Assembly: GCF_964204645.1 (NCBI RefSeq)
Contig: NC_134036.1
Location: 7,426,704-7,490,703, forward strand
Length of the DNA: 64,000 nt
Origin: Tubulanus polymorphus
Lineage: Eukaryota; Nemertea; Palaeonemertea; Tubulaniformes; Tubulanidae
Reading direction: 5' to 3'
The position numbers were made by a program, and so were the translations under genes. Under the pieces are notes generated by a model. That model ran no database searches. It saw only the letters and a list, made by a program, of their open reading frames with translations, and was not told where the DNA came from. Shown here in pieces: positions 40,701-52,111 of the stretch (position 1 is the stretch's first letter; the number at the start of each line of letters is the position of its first letter).

Positions 40701-41006
40701 TCAGTGTGCCGGCGGTGGTTGTTCGAAAAACGACTAAGTGCTGACCGGGCCATGATCAGCGTTACGACCCGGTGCAGTGAGGGAGGGAGGGAGGCACTAG
40801 GACAGTCGTCCGCCCGTTAGTCAGTGTGCCGGCGGTGGTTGTTCGAAAAACGACTAAGTGCTGACCGGGCCTTGATCAGCGTTACGACCCGGCACCGGTC
40901 AGGGAGGGAGGGAGGGAGGCAGTAGGTCGGTCGTCCGTCCGTTCGTCACTGTGCCGGCGGTGGTAGTTCGAAAAACGACTAAGTGCTGACCGGGCCTTGA
41001 TCAGCG
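31759..41006 (+). repeat. Satellite mega-repeat unit III
   Basis: This is colinear with unit II at 11295 bp and with unit I at 23082 bp, sharing private variants. Examples are GAAGGGTGTTAGTAGG near 13285 and 36370, and CAGATAGGGAGG near 13031 and 36113. Colinearity is lost after about 41000, where the monomer order changes. Confidence 0.75.
33643..36338 (+). repeat. Higher-order repeat, 1348 bp x2 (unit III)
   Basis: Restarts are at 33643, 34991 and 36339, giving a 1348-bp period. Each repeat is the counterpart of a unit I repeat 23082 bp upstream. Confidence 0.75.
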
Positions 41007-43402
41007 TTACGACCCGGAGCATTGAGGGAGGGAGGGAGGCAGTAGGTCGGTCGTCCGTCCGTTTGTCAGTGTGCCGGCAGTGATGGTTGTTCGAAAAAAT
41101 GACTAAGGGCTGACCGGGCCTTGATCAGCGTTACGACCCGGCGCTGGTCAGGGCGGGAGGGAGGGAGGCAGTAGGTCGGTCGTCCATCCGTTCGTCAGTG
41201 TGCCGGCGGTGGTAGTTCGAAAAACGACTAAGTACTGACCGGGCCTAGATCAGCGTTACGACCCGGTGCAGTGAGGGAGGGTGGGAGGCAGTAGGTCGGT
41301 CGGCCGTCCGGTCGTCAGTGTGCCGGCGGTGGTTGTTCGAAAAACGACTAAGTGCTGACCGGGCCATGATCAGCGTTACGACCCGGTGCAGTGAGGGAGG
41401 GAAGGAGGAACTAGGACAGTCGTCCGCCCGTTAGTCAGTGTGTCGGCGGTTGTTGTTCGAAAAACGACTAAGTGCTGACCGGGCCATGAACAGCGTTACG
41501 ACCCGGCACCGGTCAGGAAGGGAGGGAGGGTGGCAGTAGGTCGGTCGTCCGTTCGTTGGTCAGTGTGCCGTTGGTGGTAGTTCGAAAAACGACTAAGTGC
41601 TGACCGGGCCTTGATCAGCGTTACGACCCGGTGCAGTGAGGGAGGGAGGGAGGCAGTAGGTCGGTCGTCCGTCCGTTCGTCAGTGTGCCGGCGGTGGTAG
41701 TTCGAAAAACGACTAAGTGCTGACCGGGCCATGAACAGCGTTACGACCCGGCACCGGTCAGGAAGGGAGGGAGGGTGGCAGTAGGTCGGTCGTCCGTTCG
41801 TTGGTCAGTGTGCCGGCGGTGGTAGTTCGAAAAACGACTAAGTGCTGACCGGGCCTTGATCAGCGTTACGACCCGGTGCAGTGAGGAGGGAGGGAGGCAG
41901 TAGGTCGGTCGTCCGTCCGTTCGTCAGTGTGCCGGCGGTGGTTGTTCGAAAAACGACTAAGTGCTGACCGGGCCTTGATCAGCGTTACGACCCGGTGCAG
42001 TGAGGGAGGGAGGGAGGGAGGCATTAGGTCGGTCGTCCATCCGTTCGTCAGTGTGCCGGCGGTGGTTGTTCGAAAAACGACTAAGTGCTGACCGGGCCAT
42101 GATCAGCGTTACGACCCGGTGCAGTGAGGGAGGGAGGGAGGCACTAGGACAGTCGTCCGCCCGTTAGTCAGTGTGTCGGCGGTTGTTGTACGAAAAACGA
42201 CTAAGTACTGACCGGGCCATGAACAGCGTTACGACCCGGCACCAGTCAGGAAGGGAGGGAGGGTAGCAGTAGGTCGGTCGTCCGTTCGTTCGTCAGTGTG
42301 CCGGCGGTGGTTGTTCGAAAAACGACTAAGTGCTGACCGGGCCTTGATCAGCGTTACGACCCGGTGCAGTGAGGGAGGGAGGGAGGGAGGGAGGCAGTAG
42401 GTCCGTCGTCCGCCCGTTAGTCAGTGTGTCGGCGGTTGCTGTTCGAAAAACGACTAAGTGCTGACCGGGCCATGAACAGCGTTACGACCCGGCACCGGTC
42501 AGGAAGGGAGGGAGGGTGGCAGTAGGTCGGTCGTCCGTTCGTTCGTCAGTGTGCCGGCGGTGGTAGTTCGAAAAACGACTAAGTGCTGACCGGGCATTGA
42601 TCAGCGTTACGACCCGGTGCAGTGAGGGAGGGAGGGAGGCAGTAGGTCGGTCGTCCGTCCGTTCGTCAGTGTGCCGGCGGTGGTTGTTCGAAAAAACGAC
42701 TAAGTGCTGACCGGGTCATAATCAGCGTTACGACCCGGTGCAGTGAGGGAGGGAGGGAGGCAGTAGGTCGGTCGTCCATCCGTTCGTCAGTGTGCCGGCG
42801 GTTGTTGTTCGAAAAACGACTAAGTGCTGACCGGGCCTTGATCAGCGTTACGACCCGGTGCAGTGAGGGAGGGAGGGAGGCAGTAGGTCGGTCGTCCATC
42901 CGTTCGTCAGTGTGCCGGCGGTGGTTGTTCGAAAAACGACTAAGTGCTGACCGGGTCATGATCAGCGTTACGACCCGGTGCAGTGAGGGAGGGAGGGAGG
43001 GAGGCAGTAGGTCGGTCGTCCATCCGTTCGTCAGTGTGCCGGCGGTGGTTGTTCGAAAAACGACTAAGTGCTGACCGGGCCATGATCAGCGTTACGACCC
43101 GGTGCAGTGAGGGATGGAGGGAGGCACTAGGACAGTCGTCCGCCCGTTAGTCAGTGTGTCGGCGGTTGTTGTTCGAAAAACGACTAAGTGCTGACCGGGC
43201 CATGAACAGCGTTACGACCCGGCACCGGTCAGGAAGGGAGGGAGGGTGGCAGTAGGTCGGTCGTCCGTTCGTTCGTCAGTGTGCCGGCGGTGGTAGTTCG
43301 AAAAACGACTAAGTGCTGACCGGGCCTTGATCAGCGTTACGACCCGTTGCAGTGAGGGAGGGAGGGAGGGAGGCAGTAGGTCCGTCGTCCGCCCGTTAGT
43401 CA

Positions 43403-43898
43403 GTGTGTCGGCGGTTGCTGTTCGAAAAACGACTAAGTGCTGACCGGGCCTTGATCAGCGTTACGACCCGGTGCAGTGAGGGAGGGAGGGAGGCAGTAGG
43501 TCGGTCGTCCGTCCGTTCGTCAGTGTGCCGGCGGTGGTTGTTCGAAAAACGACTAAGTGCTGACCGGGCCTTGATCAGCGTTACGACCCGGTGCAGTGAG
43601 CGAGGGAGGGAGGGAGGGAGGCATTAGGTCGGTCGTCCATCCGTTCGTCAGTGTGCCGGCGGTGGTTGTTCGAAAAACGACTAAGTGCTGACCGGGCCTT
43701 GATCAGCGTTACGACCCGGTGCAGTGAGGGAGGGAGGGAGGCAGTAGGTCGGTCGTCCGTCCGTTCGTCAGTGTGCCGGCGGTGGTTGTTCGAAAAACGA
43801 CTAAGTGCTGACCGGGCCTTGATCAGCGTTACGACCCGGTGCAGTGAGCGAGGGAGGGAGGGAGGGAGGCATTAGGTCGGTCGTCCATCCGTTCGTCA
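43403..43898 (+). repeat. 248-bp two-monomer tandem duplication
   Basis: Two adjacent 248-bp copies (43403-43650 and 43651-43898) share the private variant GTGAGCGAGGGAGG followed by GGCATTAGG. They look recent. Confidence 0.7.
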
Positions 43899-44444
43899 GT
43901 GTGCCGGCGGTGGTTGTTCGAAAAACGACTAAGTGCTGACCGGGCCATGATCAGCGTTACGACCCGGTGCAGTGAGGGAGGGAGGGAGGCACTAGGACAG
44001 TCGTCCGCCCGTTAGTCAGTGTGTCGGCGGTTGTTGTACGAAAAACGACTAAGTACTGACCGGGCCATGAACAGCGTTACGACCCGGCACCAGTCAGGAA
44101 GGGAGGGAGGGTGGCAGTAGGTCGGTCGTCCGTTCGTTCGTCAGTGTGCCGGCGGTGGTTGTTCGAAAAACGACTAAGTGCTGACCGGGCCTTGATCAGC
44201 GTTACGACCCGGTGCAGTGAGGGAGGGAGGGAGGGAGGGAGGCAGTAGGTCCGTCGTCCGCCCGTTAGTCAGTGTGTCGGCGGTTGCTGTTCGAAAAACG
44301 ACTAAGTGCTGACCGGGCCATGAACAGCGTTACGACCCGGCACCGGTCAGGAAGGGAGGGAGGGTGGCAGTAGGTCGGTCGTCCGTTCGTTCGTCAGTGT
44401 GCCGGCGGTGGTAGTTCGAAAAACGACTAAGTGCTGACCGGGCC

Positions 44445-47352
44445 TTGATCAGCGTTACGACCCGGTGCAGTGAGGGAGGGAGGGAGGCAGTAGGTCGGTC
44501 GTCCGTCCGTTTGTCAGTGTGCCGGCGGTGGTTGTTCGAAAAACGACTAAGTGCTGACCGGGTCATAATCAGCGTTACGACCCGGTGCAGTGAGGGAGGG
44601 AGGGAGGCAGTAGGTCGGTCGTCCATCCGTTCGTCAGTGTGCCGGCGGTTGTTGTTCGAAAAACGACTAAGTGCTGACCGGGCCTTGATCAGCGTTACGA
44701 CCCGGTGCAGTGAGGGAGGGAGGGAGGCAGTAGGTCGGTCGTCCATCCGTTCGTCAGTGTGCCGGCGGTGGTTGTTCGAAAAACGACTAAGTGCTGACCG
44801 GGCCATGATCAGCGTTACGACCCGGTGCAGTGAGGGAGGGAGGCACTAGGACAGTCGTCCGCCCGTTAGTCAGTGTGTCGGCGGTTGTTGTTCGAAAAAC
44901 GACTAAGTGCTGACCGGGCCATGAACAGCGTTACGACCCGGCACCGGTCAGGAAGGGAGGGAGGGTGGCAGTAGGTCGGTCGTCCGTTCGTTCGTCAGTG
45001 TGCCGGCGGTGGTTGTTCGAAAAACGACTAAGTGCTGACCGGGCCTTGATCAGCGTTTCGACCCGGCACCGGTCAGGGAGGGAGGGAGGGAGGCAGTAGG
45101 TCGGTCGTCCGTCCGTTCGTCATTGTGCCGGCGGTGGTAGTTCGAAAAACGACTAAGTGCTGACCGGGCCTTGATCAGCGTTACGACCCGGTGCATTGAG
45201 GGAGGGAGGGAGGCAGTAGGTCGGTCGTCCGTCCGTTCGTCATTGTGCCGGCGGCGGTAGTTCGAAAAACGACTAAGTGCTGACCGGGCCTAGATCAGCG
45301 TTACGACCCGGTGCAGTGAGGGAGGGAGGGAGGCAGTAGGTCGGTCGTCCGTCCGGTCGTCAGTGTGCCGGCGGTGGTTGTTCGAAAAACGACAAAGTGC
45401 TGACCGGGCCATGATCAGCGTTACGACCCGGTGCAGTGAGGGAGGGAGGGAGGCACTAGGACAGTCGTCCGCCCGTTAGTCAGTGTGTCGGCGGTTGTTG
45501 TTCGAAAAACGACTAAGTGCTGACCGGGCCTTGATCAGCGTTACGACCCGGAGCATTGAGGGAGGGAGGGAGGCAGTAGGTCGGTCGTCCATCCGTTCGT
45601 CAGTGTGCCGGCGGTGGTAGTTCGAAAAACGACTAAGTGCTGACCGGGCCTTGATCAGCGTTACGACCCGGTGCAGTGAGGGAGGGAGGGAGGGAGGCAG
45701 TAGGTCGGTCGTCCGTCCGTTCGTCAGTGTGCCGGCGGTGGTTGTTCGAAAAACGACTAAGTGCTGACCGGGCCTTGATCAGCGTTACGACCCGGTGCAG
45801 TGAGGGAGGGAGGGAGGGAGGCAGTAGGTCGGTCGTCCATCCGTTCGTCAGTGTGCCGGCGGTGGTAGTTCGAAAAACGACTAAGTGCTGACCGGGCCTT
45901 GATCAGCGTTACGACCCGGTGCAGTGAGGGAGGGAGGGAGGCAGTAGGTCGGTCGTCCGTCCGTTCGCCAGTGTGCCGGCGGTGGTTGTTCGAAAAACGA
46001 CTAAGTGCTGACCGGGTCATAATCAGCGTTACGACCCGGTGCAGTGAGGGAGGGAGGGAGGCAGTAGGTCGGTCGTCCATCCGTTCGTCAGTGTGCCGGC
46101 GGTTGTTGTTCGAAAAACGACTAAGTGCTGACCGGGCCTTGATCAGCGTTACGACCCGGTGCAGTGAGGGAGGGAGGGAGGCAGTAGGTCGGTCGTCCAT
46201 CCGTTCGTCAGTGTGCCGGCGGTGGTTGTTCGAAAAACGACTAAGTGCTGACCGGGCCATGATCAGCGTTACGACCCGGTGCAGTGAGGGAGGGAGGCAC
46301 TAGGACAGTCGTCCGCCCGTTAGTCAGTGTGTCGGCGGTTGTTGTTCGAAAAACGACTAAGTGCTGACCGGGCCATGAACAGCGTTACGACCCGGCACCG
46401 GTCAGGAAGGGAGGGAGGGTGGCAGTAGGTCGGTCGTCCGTTCGTTCGTCAGTGTGCCGGCGGTGGTTGTTCGAAAAACGACTAAGTGCTGACCGGGCCT
46501 TGATCAGCGTTTCGACCCGGCACCGGTCAGGGAGGGAGGGAGGGAGGCAGTAGGTCGGTCGTCCGTCCGTTCGTCATTGTGCCGGCGGTGGTAGTTCGAA
46601 AAACGACTAAGTGCTGACCGGGCCTTGATCAGCGTTACGACCCGGTGCATTGAGGGAGGGAGGGAGGCAGTAGGTCGGTCGTCCGTCCGTTCGTCATTGT
46701 GCCGGCGGCGGTAGTTCGAAAAACGACTAAGTGCTGACCGGGCCTAGATCAGCGTTACGACCCGGTGCAGTGAGGGAGGGAGGGAGGCAGTAGGTCGGTC
46801 GTCCGTCCGGTCGTCAGTGTGCCGGCGGTGGTTGTTCGAAAAACGACAAAGTGCTGACCGGGCCATGATCAGCGTTACGACCCGGTGCAGTGAGGGAGGG
46901 AGGGAGGCACTAGGACAGTCGTCCGCCCGTTAGTCAGTGTGTCGGCGGTTGTTGTTCGAAAAACGACTAAGTGCTGACCGGGCCTTGATCAGCGTTACGA
47001 CCCGGAGCATTGAGGGAGGGAGGGAGGCAGTAGGTCGGTCGTCCATCCGTTCGTCAGTGTGCCGGCGGTGGTAGTTCGAAAAACGACTAAGTGCTGACCG
47101 GGCCTTGATCAGCGTTACGACCCGGTGCAGTGAGGGAGGGAGGGAGGGAGGCAGTAGGTCGGTCGTCCGTCCGTTCGTCAGTGTGCCGGCGGTGGTTGTT
47201 CGAAAAACGACTAAGTGCTGACCGGGCCTTGATCAGCGTTACGACCCGGTGCAGTGAGGGAGGGAGGGAGGGAGGCAGTAGGTCGGTCGTCCATCCGTTC
47301 GTCAGTGTGCCGGCGGTGGTAGTTCGAAAAACGACTAAGTGCTGACCGGGCC
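44445..47352 (+). repeat. Higher-order repeat, 1454 bp x2
   Basis: Landmarks recur at 44445, 45899 and 47353, a spacing of 1454 bp or about 12 monomers. Shared private variants include CAGCGTTTCGACCC (about 45050 and 46504), GGCGGCGGTAG and GACAAAGTGCTG. The units differ from those in the 8-41 kb part, so this end of the array has its own higher-order structure. Confidence 0.75.
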
Positions 47353-50300
47353 TTGATCAGCGTTACGACCCGGTGCAGTGAGGGAGGGAGGGAGGCAGTA
47401 GGTCGGTCGTCCGTCCGTTCGCCAGTGTGCCGGCGGTGGTTGTTCGAAAAACGACTAAGTGCTGACCGGGCCTTGATCAGCGTTACGACCCGGAGCAGTG
47501 ACGGAGGGAGGGAGGCAGTAGGTCGGTCGTCCGTCCGTTCGCCAGAGTGCCGCTGGTGGTTGTTCGAAAAACGACTAAGTGCTGACCGGGCCTTGATCAG
47601 CGTTACGACCCGGTGCAGTGAGGGAGGGAGGGAGGCAGTAGGTCGGTCGTCCGTCCAGTCGTCAGTGTGCCGGCGGTGGTTGTTCGAAAAACGACTAAGT
47701 GCTGACCGGGCCATGCACAGCGTTACGACCCGGCACCGGTCAGGAAGGGAGGGAGGGTGGCAGTAGGTCGGTCGTCCGTTCGTTGGTCAGTGTGCCGGCG
47801 GTGGTAGTTCGAAAAACGACTAAGTGCTGACCGGGCCTTGATCAGCGTTACGACCCGGAGCAGTGTGGGAGGGAGGGGGACAGTAGGTCGGTCGTCCGTC
47901 CGTTCGTCAGTGTGCCGGCAGAGTTGGTTGTTCGAAAAACGACTAAGTGCTGACCGGGCCTTGATCAGCGTTACGACCCGGTGTTGTGACGGAGGGAGGG
48001 AGGCAGTAGGTCGGTCGTCCGTCCTTTCGCCAGAGTGCCGCTGGTGGTTGTTCGAAAAACGACTAAGTGCTGACCGGGCCTTGATCAGCGTTACGACCCG
48101 GTGCAGTGAGGGAGGGAGGGAGGCAGTAGGTCGGTCGTCCGTCCAGTCGTCAGTGTGCCGGCGGTGGTTGTTCGAAAAACGACTAAGTGCTGACCGGGCC
48201 TTGATCAGCGTTACGACCCGGAGCAGTGTGGGAGGGAGGGGGACAGTAGGTCGGTCGTCCGTCCGTTCGTCAGTGTGCCGGCAGAGTTGGTTGTTCGAAA
48301 AACGACTAAGTGCTGACCGGGCCTTGATCAGCGTTACGACCCGGTGTTGTGAGGGAGGGAGGGAGGCAGTAGGTCGGTCGTCCATCCGTTCGTCAGTGTG
48401 CCGGCGGTGGTTGTTCGAAAAACGACTAAGTGCTGACCGGGCCTTGATCAGCGTTACGACCCGGCACCGGTCAGGAAGGGAGGGAGGGTGGCAGTAGGTC
48501 GGTCGTCCATCCGTTCGTCAGTGTGCCGGCGCTGGTTGTTCGAAAAACGACTAAGTGCTGACCGGGCCTTGATCAGCGTTACGACCCGGCGCAGTGAGGG
48601 AGGGAGGGAGGCAGTAGGTCGGTCGTCCGTCCGTTCGTCAGTGTGCCGGCGGTGGTTGTTCGAAAAACGACTAAGTGCTGACCGGGCATTGATCAGCGTT
48701 TCGACCCGGAGCAGTGAGGGAGGGAGGGAGGCAGTAGGTCGGTCGTCCGTCCGTTCGCCAGTGTGCCGGCGGTGGTTGTTCGAAAAACGACTAAGTGCTG
48801 ACCGGGCCTTGATCAGCGTTACGACCCGGAGCATTGAGGGAGGGAGGGAGGCAGTAGGTCGGTCGTCCGTCCGTTTGTCAGTGTGCCGGCAGTGATGGTT
48901 GTTCGAAAAACGACTAAGGGCTGACCGGGCCTTAATCAGCGTTACGACCCGGCGCTGGTCAGGGAGGGAGGGAGGGAGGCAGTAGGTCGGTCGTCCATCC
49001 GTTCGTCAGTGTGCCGGCGGTGGTAGTTCGAAAAACGACTAAGTGCTGACCGGGCCATGATCAGCGTTACGACCCGGTGCAGTGAGGGAGGGAGGGAGGC
49101 AGTAGGTCGGTCGTCCGTCCGTTCGTCAGTGTGCCGGCGGTTGTTGTTCGAAAAACGACTAAGTGCTGACCGGGCCTTGATCAGCGTTACGACCCGGAGC
49201 ATTGAGGGAGGGAGGGAGGCAGTAGGTCGGTCGTCCATCCGTTCGTCAGTGTGCCGGCGGTGGTAGTTCGAAAAACGACTAAGTGCTGACCGGGCCTTGA
49301 TCAGCGTTACGACCCGGTGCAGTGAGGGAGGGAGGGAGGGAGGCAGTAGGTCGGTCGTCCGTCCGTTCGTCAGTGTGCCGGCGGTGGTTGTTCGAAAAAC
49401 GACTAAGTGCTGACCGGGCCTTGATCAGCCTTACGACCCGGTGCAGTTAGGGAGGGAGGGAGGGAGGCAGTAGGTCCGTCGTCCGCCCGTTAGTCAGTGT
49501 GTCGGCGGTTGTTGTTCGAAAAACGACTAAGTGCTGACCGGGCCATGAACAGCGTTACGACCCGGCACCGGTCAGGAAGGGAGGGAGGGTGGCAGTAGGT
49601 CGGTCGTCCGTTCGTTCGTCAGTGTGCCGGCGGTGGTAGTTCGAAAAACGACTAAGTGCTGACCGGGCCTTGATCAGCGTTACGACCCGGTGCAGTGAGG
49701 GAGGGAGGGAGGCAGTAGGTCGGTCGTCCGTCCGTTCGCCAGTGTGCCGCTGGTGGTTGTTCGAAAAACGACTAAGTGCTGACCGGGCCTTGATCAGCGT
49801 TACGATCCGGAGCAGTGAGGGAGGGAGGGAGGCAGTAGGTCGGTCATCCGTCCGTTCGCCAGTGTGCCGCTGGTGGTTGTTCGAAAAACGACTAAGTGCT
49901 GACCGGGCCTTGATCAGCGTTACGACCCGGTGCAGTGAGGGAGGGAGGGAGGCACTAAAACAGTCGTCCGCCCGTTAGTCAGTGAGTCGGCGGTTGTTGT
50001 TCGAAAAACGACTAAGTGCTGACCGGGCCGTGAACAGCGTTACGACCCGGCACCGGTCAGGAAGGGAGGGAGGGTGGCAGTAGGTCGGTCGTCCGTTCGT
50101 TGGTCAGTGTGCCGGCGGTGGTAGTTCGAAAAACGACTAAGTGCTGACCGGGCCTTGATCAGCGTTACGACCCAGAGCAGTGTGGGAGGGAGGGAGGCAC
50201 TAGGACAGTCGTCCGCCCGTTAGTCAGTGTGTCGGCGGTTGTTGTTCGAAAAACGACTAAGTGCTGACCGGGCCGTGAACAGCGTTACGACCCGGTGCAG

Positions 50301-52111
50301 TGAGGGAGGGAGGGTGGCAGTAGGACAGTCGTCCGCCCGTTAGTCAGTGTGTCGGCGGTTGTTGTTCGAAAAACGACTAAGTGCTGACCGGGCCTTGATC
50401 AGCGTTACGACCCGGAGCATTGAGGGAGGGAGGAAGGCAGTAGGTCGGTCGTCCATCCGTTCGTCAGTGTGCCGGCGGTGGTAGTTCGAAAAACGACTAA
50501 GTGCTGACCGGGCCTTGATCAGCGTTACGACCCGGTGCAGTGAGGGAGGGAGGGAGGGAGGGAGGCAGTAGGTCGGTCGTCCGTCCGTTCGTCAGTGTGC
50601 CGGCGGTGGTTGTTCGAAAAACGACTAAGTGCTGACCGGGCCTTGATCAGCCTTACGACCCGGTGCAGTTAGGGAGGGAGGGAGGGAGGCAGTAGGTCCG
50701 TCGTCCGCCCGTTAGTCAGTGTGTCGGCGGTTGTTGTTCGAAAAACGACTAAGTGCTGACCGGGCCGTGAACAGCGTTACGACCCGGCACCGGTCAGGAA
50801 GGGAGGGAGGGTGGCAGTAGGTCGGTCGTCCGTTCGTTCGTCAGTGTGCCGGCGGTGGTAGTTCGAAAAACGACTAAGTGCTGACCGGGCCTTGATCAGC
50901 GTTACGAACCGGTGCAGTGAGGGAGGGAGGGAGGCAGTAGGTCGGTCGTCCGTCCGTTCGCCAGTGTGCCGCTGGTGGTTGTTCGAAAAACGACTAAGTG
51001 CTGACCGGGCCTTGATCAGCGTTACGACCCGGAGCAGTGAGGGAGGGAGGGAGGCAGTAGGTCGGTCGTCCGTCCGTTCGCCAGTGTGCCGCTGGTGGTT
51101 GTTCGAAAAAAGACTAAGTGCTGACCGGGCCTTGATCAGCGTTACGACCCGGTGCAGTTAGGGAGGGAGGGAGGCACTAGGACAGTCGTCCGCCCGTTAG
51201 TCAGTGTGTCGGCGGTTGTTGTTCGAAAAACGACTAAGTGCTGACCGGGCCTTGATCAGCGTTACGACCCGGAGCATTGAGGGAGGGAGGGAGGCAGTAG
51301 GTCGGTCGTCCATCCGTTCGTCAGTGTGCCGGCGGTGGTAGTTCGAAAAACGACTAAGTGCTGACCGGGCCTTGATCAGCGTTACGACCCGGTGCAGTGA
51401 GGGAGGGAGGGAGGGAGGGAGGTAGTAGGTCGGTCGTCCGTCCGTTCGTCAGTGTGCCGGCGGTGGTTGTTCGAAAAACGAATAAGTGCTGACCGGGTCA
51501 TGATCAGCGTTACGACCCGGTGCAGTGAGGGAGGGAGGGAGGGACGCAGTAGGTCGGTCGTCCATCCGTTCGTCAGTGTATCGGCGGTTGTTGTTCGAAA
51601 AACGACTAAGTGCTGACCGGGCCTTGATCAGCGTTACGACCCGGAGCAGTGAGGGAGGGAGGGAGGCAGTAGGTCGGTCGTCCGTCCGTTCGCCAGTGTG
51701 CCGGCGGTGGTTGTTCGAAAAACGACTAAGTGCTGACCGGGCCATGAACAGCGTTACGACCCGGCACCGGTCAGGAAGGGAGGGAGGATGGCAGTAGGTC
51801 AGTCGTCCGTTCGTTCGTCAGTGTGCCGGCGGTGGTTGTTCGAAAAACGACTAAGTGCTGACCGGGCCTTGATCAGCGTTATGACCCGGAGCATTGAGGG
51901 AGGGAGGGAGGCAGTAGGTCGGTCGTCCGTCCGTTTGTCAGTGTGCCGGCAGCGATGGTTGTTCGAAAAATGACTAAGTGCTGACCGGGCCTTGATCAGC
52001 GTTACGACCCGGAGCATTGAGGGAGGGAGGGAGGCAGTAGGTCGGTCGTCCATCCGTTCGTCAGTGTGCCGGCGGTGGTAGTTCGAAAAACGACTAAGTG
52101 CTGACCGGGCC

